7,401 bases of DNA, from contig JAFZOA010000592.1 of assembly GCA_017550775.1 (NCBI GenBank), positions 1-7,401 of the forward strand. Direction: 5' to 3'. The stretch is from Ruminiclostridium sp. Its GTDB lineage: Bacteria > Bacillota_A > Clostridia > Oscillospirales > Ruminococcaceae. The notes beneath the pieces were generated by a model. The model searched no databases. It had not been told where the DNA came from and saw only the letters and a list, made by a program, of their open reading frames with translations. The number at the start of each line of letters is the position of its first letter. Position 1 is the stretch's first letter. Positions 5,387 to 7,401 of this stretch are shown here, one piece after another. Position numbers and translations under genes: made by a program.

Positions 5387-6214
5387 ATGATACCGTTTGA
5401 CCTTCATTCGCACTGTGACCTGTCCTTCGACGGCGTGAGCAGCGCGGAGGATATGGTAAGCACCGCGGTCTCGCTCGGTATGCGGTATTACGCCCTTACC
5501 GACCACGTTGACCTCGGAGACCATGCAGACCCCGACTTCGACCTTGCTGCCACCGTGAACGGCGCGCGGGAGCAGATACCACCGCTCAGAGAGCGTTACG
5601 CCGACCGCATCACGCTTCTGTACGGCGTGGAGCTCGGACAGCCTGCGCACGAGCCGGAGCTTGCGGAAAAGCTGCTCTCGGAGAACGGCTATGACTTCGT
5701 TATCGGCTCCGTTCATAATATCCGCGGATATGAAGACTTTTACTTCCTCGACTATACAAAGCTCGACGTTACAAAGCTTCTGGACGCGTACTTTGAGGAG
5801 CTCCGGGAGACTGCGGAGTGGGGAAGGTTCGATGTTCTGGCGCATATCACCTATCCGCTCAGATACATAACCGGCGAGTACGGCATAAACGTCGATATGA
5901 ACAGGTATTCCGGTGTGCTTGACGACACATTCCGCGCACTGATACGAAACGGCTGCGGAATAGAGATAAACACCTCGGGGCTTCGACAGAAGATCGGGGT
6001 CACGATGCCCGACTTACCGCTCGTGAAGCGGTACCGCGAGCTCGGCGGGGAGATACTTACCATAGGCTCGGACGCTCACCGCACCGACGACCTCGGCAAA
6101 GGGATATCCGAGGGTATCGCGGTCGCCCGGGAAGCGGGATTTGACCGTGTATGTGTATTTGTGAAACGAAAACCAACGTATATTGATACAGCCAATGTAC
6201 AGAAAGGAAGATAA
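5387..6214 (+). CDS. PHP-domain phosphoesterase, histidinol-phosphatase (HisJ-like) family
   Basis: The 275-residue protein has the complete PHP metal-site pattern: HSH (H7, H9), TDH (D39, H40), E82 in GVELGQ, H110 in GSVHN, H153 in VLAHITYP, and GSDAH (D229, H231). These bind two or three metal ions and hydrolyse a phosphate monoester. Family members of this length convert L-histidinol phosphate to histidinol in histidine synthesis. No other his gene is in the window, so the substrate may be a different phosphorylated metabolite. GGAGG lies 8 nt before ATG at 5387; an ATG at 5371 is out of frame. It is the first gene of the operon, and its last codons contain the ribosome site of the Lrp gene, with 1 bp between stop and start. 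Confidence 0.92.
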   Translation: MIPFDLHSHCDLSFDGVSSAEDMVSTAVSLGMRYYALTDHVDLGDHADPDFDLAATVNGAREQIPPLRERYADRITLLYGVELGQPAHEPELAEKLLSENGYDFVIGSVHNIRGYEDFYFLDYTKLDVTKLLDAYFEELRETAEWGRFDVLAHITYPLRYITGEYGINVDMNRYSGVLDDTFRALIRNGCGIEINTSGLRQKIGVTMPDLPLVKRYRELGGEILTIGSDAHRTDDLGKGISEGIAVAREAGFDRVCVFVKRKPTYIDTANVQKGR

Positions 6215-6215
6215 C

Positions 6216-6695
6216 ATGAACAAACTTGTGGAACTGTTAAGAAAGAATGCCCGGCTCACAAACAACGAGCTTGCGGTTATGCTCGGGAAAAAGCCCGAGG
6301 AGATCGAGGCGGAGATCGCCGAGCTTGAAAACCAGGGGCTCGTGATCGGCTATTCCGCCGTTATCAACGAGGAAGAGGTCGACCGCAACTGCGTTACCGC
6401 CTTCATCGAGATCAAGGTGTCCCCCCAGGCGGAGAACGGCTACAACGAGATAGCTACCATGCTCGCACAGTACAAGGAGGTTGACAGCGTTTACCTCATG
6501 AGCGGCTCCTTCGACCTGTCCGTGACCATTCGCGGCACGAACCTGCGCGAGGTGGCTCTGTTCGTATCGGATAAGCTCGCGCCCATCGACGGCGTGCTTT
6601 CCACCACGACGCACTTCATTCTGCGCCGCTACAAGGAGAAGGGCATTGAGTTCCCGCTTGTGGAGGATGATGAAAGGGGCATGGTGGGTCCGTGA
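6216..6695 (+). CDS. Lrp/AsnC family transcriptional regulator
   Basis: The 159-residue protein has an N-terminal winged helix-turn-helix (residues 1-50, LLRKNARLTNNELAVMLGK...EIAELENQGLVIGYSAVIN). A RAM/AsnC ligand-binding domain follows (about 58-140, including VYLMSGSFDLSVTIRG). A charged tail of about 15 residues follows. Lrp-type proteins bind amino acids and assemble as octamers on DNA. I start it at ATG 6216 because AAGGAAG lies 6 nt upstream and homologs begin near the first helix; the upstream ATG at 6183 would overlap the PHP gene. Its stop overlaps the aminotransferase start (TGATG). Local control of this operon, perhaps through the divergent promoter region, is likely by analogy but not shown. 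Confidence 0.93.
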   Translation: MNKLVELLRKNARLTNNELAVMLGKKPEEIEAEIAELENQGLVIGYSAVINEEEVDRNCVTAFIEIKVSPQAENGYNEIATMLAQYKEVDSVYLMSGSFDLSVTIRGTNLREVALFVSDKLAPIDGVLSTTTHFILRRYKEKGIEFPLVEDDERGMVGP

Positions 6696-7401
6696 TGAAC
6701 TACGAAGAGATACTGTCCAAAAAGACGCAGCAAATAAAGTTCTCGGGGATCAGGAAGTTCTTTGATATCGCGGCTTCCGTAAAGGATGTTATCAGCCTTT
6801 CGGTGGGAGAGCCGGACTTCAAGACCCCGTTCATAATCCGCAAGGAGGCTATACGCACCCTCGAAAAGGGCAAGACCGCGTACACCTCCAACGCCGGTCT
6901 CGATATGCTGCGCGAGAGCATCGCGGGTTATCTGAACGAGACTATCGGCGTGAAGTATGACCCGAAGCACGAGGTCATCGTGACTGTGGGCGGCTCGGAA
7001 GCGATAGACGCGACGTTCCGGGCGCTGCTTGACCCGGGAGACGAGGTGCTGGTGTGCGAGCCGAGCTTCGTCTGCTATGACCCGCTTATACGCCTTGCGG
7101 ACGGAGTACCCGTTCCTATCGAGACAAAACAGGAAAACAAGTTCAAGCTGATGCCGGAGCAGCTCCTCGCGGCGATAACCCCCAAGACGAAAGCTCTGGT
7201 ACTCCCCTTCCCGAACAATCCCACCGGCGCTGTGATGCGCAGAGAAGACCTCTCGGATATCGCGGAGATACTGCGCGAGAAGGACATCATAGTGATCTCG
7301 GACGAGATCTACTCCGAGCTTACCTACGGCGACGAGAAGCACGTCTCTATCGCGGAGTTCGAGGGTATGCGGGAGCGCACGATCGTGATAAACGGTTTCT
7401 C
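6695..7401 (+). CDS. PLP-dependent class I/II aminotransferase, C-terminus beyond right edge
   Basis: ATG at 6695 overlaps the Lrp stop by one base, with GGTGGG about 6 nt upstream. The 235 visible codons show the fold-type I aminotransferase pattern: VGEPDF near 37-42, Y63 in AYTSNAG, the phosphate-contacting GGSEA (99-103), NNPTG (174-178), and SDEIY with PLP-contacting D203. The window stops after VINGF and two bases of the next codon, apparently one codon before the PLP-binding lysine expected in the SFSK-type motif. Full members are about 385-400 residues. It transfers amino groups between an amino acid and a 2-oxo acid; the substrate cannot be read from this part. Lrp followed by such an aminotransferase is a frequent Clostridial pair, suggesting amino-acid-responsive control. 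Confidence 0.94.
   Translation, partial: MNYEEILSKKTQQIKFSGIRKFFDIAASVKDVISLSVGEPDFKTPFIIRKEAIRTLEKGKTAYTSNAGLDMLRESIAGYLNETIGVKYDPKHEVIVTVGGSEAIDATFRALLDPGDEVLVCEPSFVCYDPLIRLADGVPVPIETKQENKFKLMPEQLLAAITPKTKALVLPFPNNPTGAVMRREDLSDIAEILREKDIIVISDEIYSELTYGDEKHVSIAEFEGMRERTIVINGF

Noticed and set aside
5312..5845. 177-codon minus-strand ORF opposite the PHP gene
   Set aside because: Antisense to a PHP protein with all metal ligands; no domain resemblance.
6629..7342. 237-codon minus-strand ORF opposite the aminotransferase
   Set aside because: Mirror frame of a strongly conserved aminotransferase; no ribosome site or domain.

Overview
The window looks like a chromosomal segment of a Gram-positive Clostridia-type bacterium, most likely Oscillospirales/Ruminococcus-like. 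The reasons are AGGAGG-type ribosome binding sites, AT-rich spacers with consensus sigma-A promoters between GC-rich genes, a tRNA with encoded CCA, and the adjacent UPF0237 (ACT) and UPF0210 genes typical of Firmicutes. The lineage is inferred from content; nothing here fixes the species.

Left block (1-2144, minus strand): a three-gene operon from one good promoter (TTGATT-17-TATAAT). It encodes a zinc-ribbon protein with two membrane helices, a second protein with two zinc ribbons, a Pro/Gln-rich linker and one membrane helix, and a membrane-anchored protein with a beta-rich exterior domain that runs off the left edge. The genes are 13-14 bp apart. No function is known to me; they look like small cell-envelope proteins.

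Middle block (about 2187-3260): debris of an integrative element beside a tRNA-Thr(GGT) gene. It holds a plus-strand piece of a large serine recombinase, a minus-strand CxxC mini-protein, a minus-strand 45-residue ORF, and the N-terminal third of a tyrosine integrase without its catalytic domain. Short tandem repeats lie upstream of the integrase. The tRNA-Thr gene itself is intact, with a consensus promoter and its own hairpin terminator.

Right block, minus strand (3473-5264): an operon of an ACT-domain protein (UPF0237) followed by a UPF0210/DUF711 protein, ending in a strong hairpin terminator.

Right block, plus strand (5273-7401): a divergently transcribed, tightly packed operon. It encodes a PHP-superfamily phosphoesterase of the histidinol-phosphatase type, an Lrp/AsnC regulator, and a PLP-dependent class I/II aminotransferase cut by the window end just before its catalytic lysine. 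Intergenic gaps are 1 bp and minus 1 bp, so translation is probably coupled. The two divergent promoters sit back to back, and their -10 boxes form a 9-bp perfect inverted repeat. The plus-strand leader can fold into a nested stem structure before the PHP start codon. The Lrp protein is an obvious candidate to regulate this shared region and to link the two operons to amino-acid status, but that is inference.

I see no clear new defence or mobile system. The most useful items to follow up are the leader RNA at 5312-5362, the recombination scar at 2387-3141, and the uncharacterised zinc-ribbon membrane operon.
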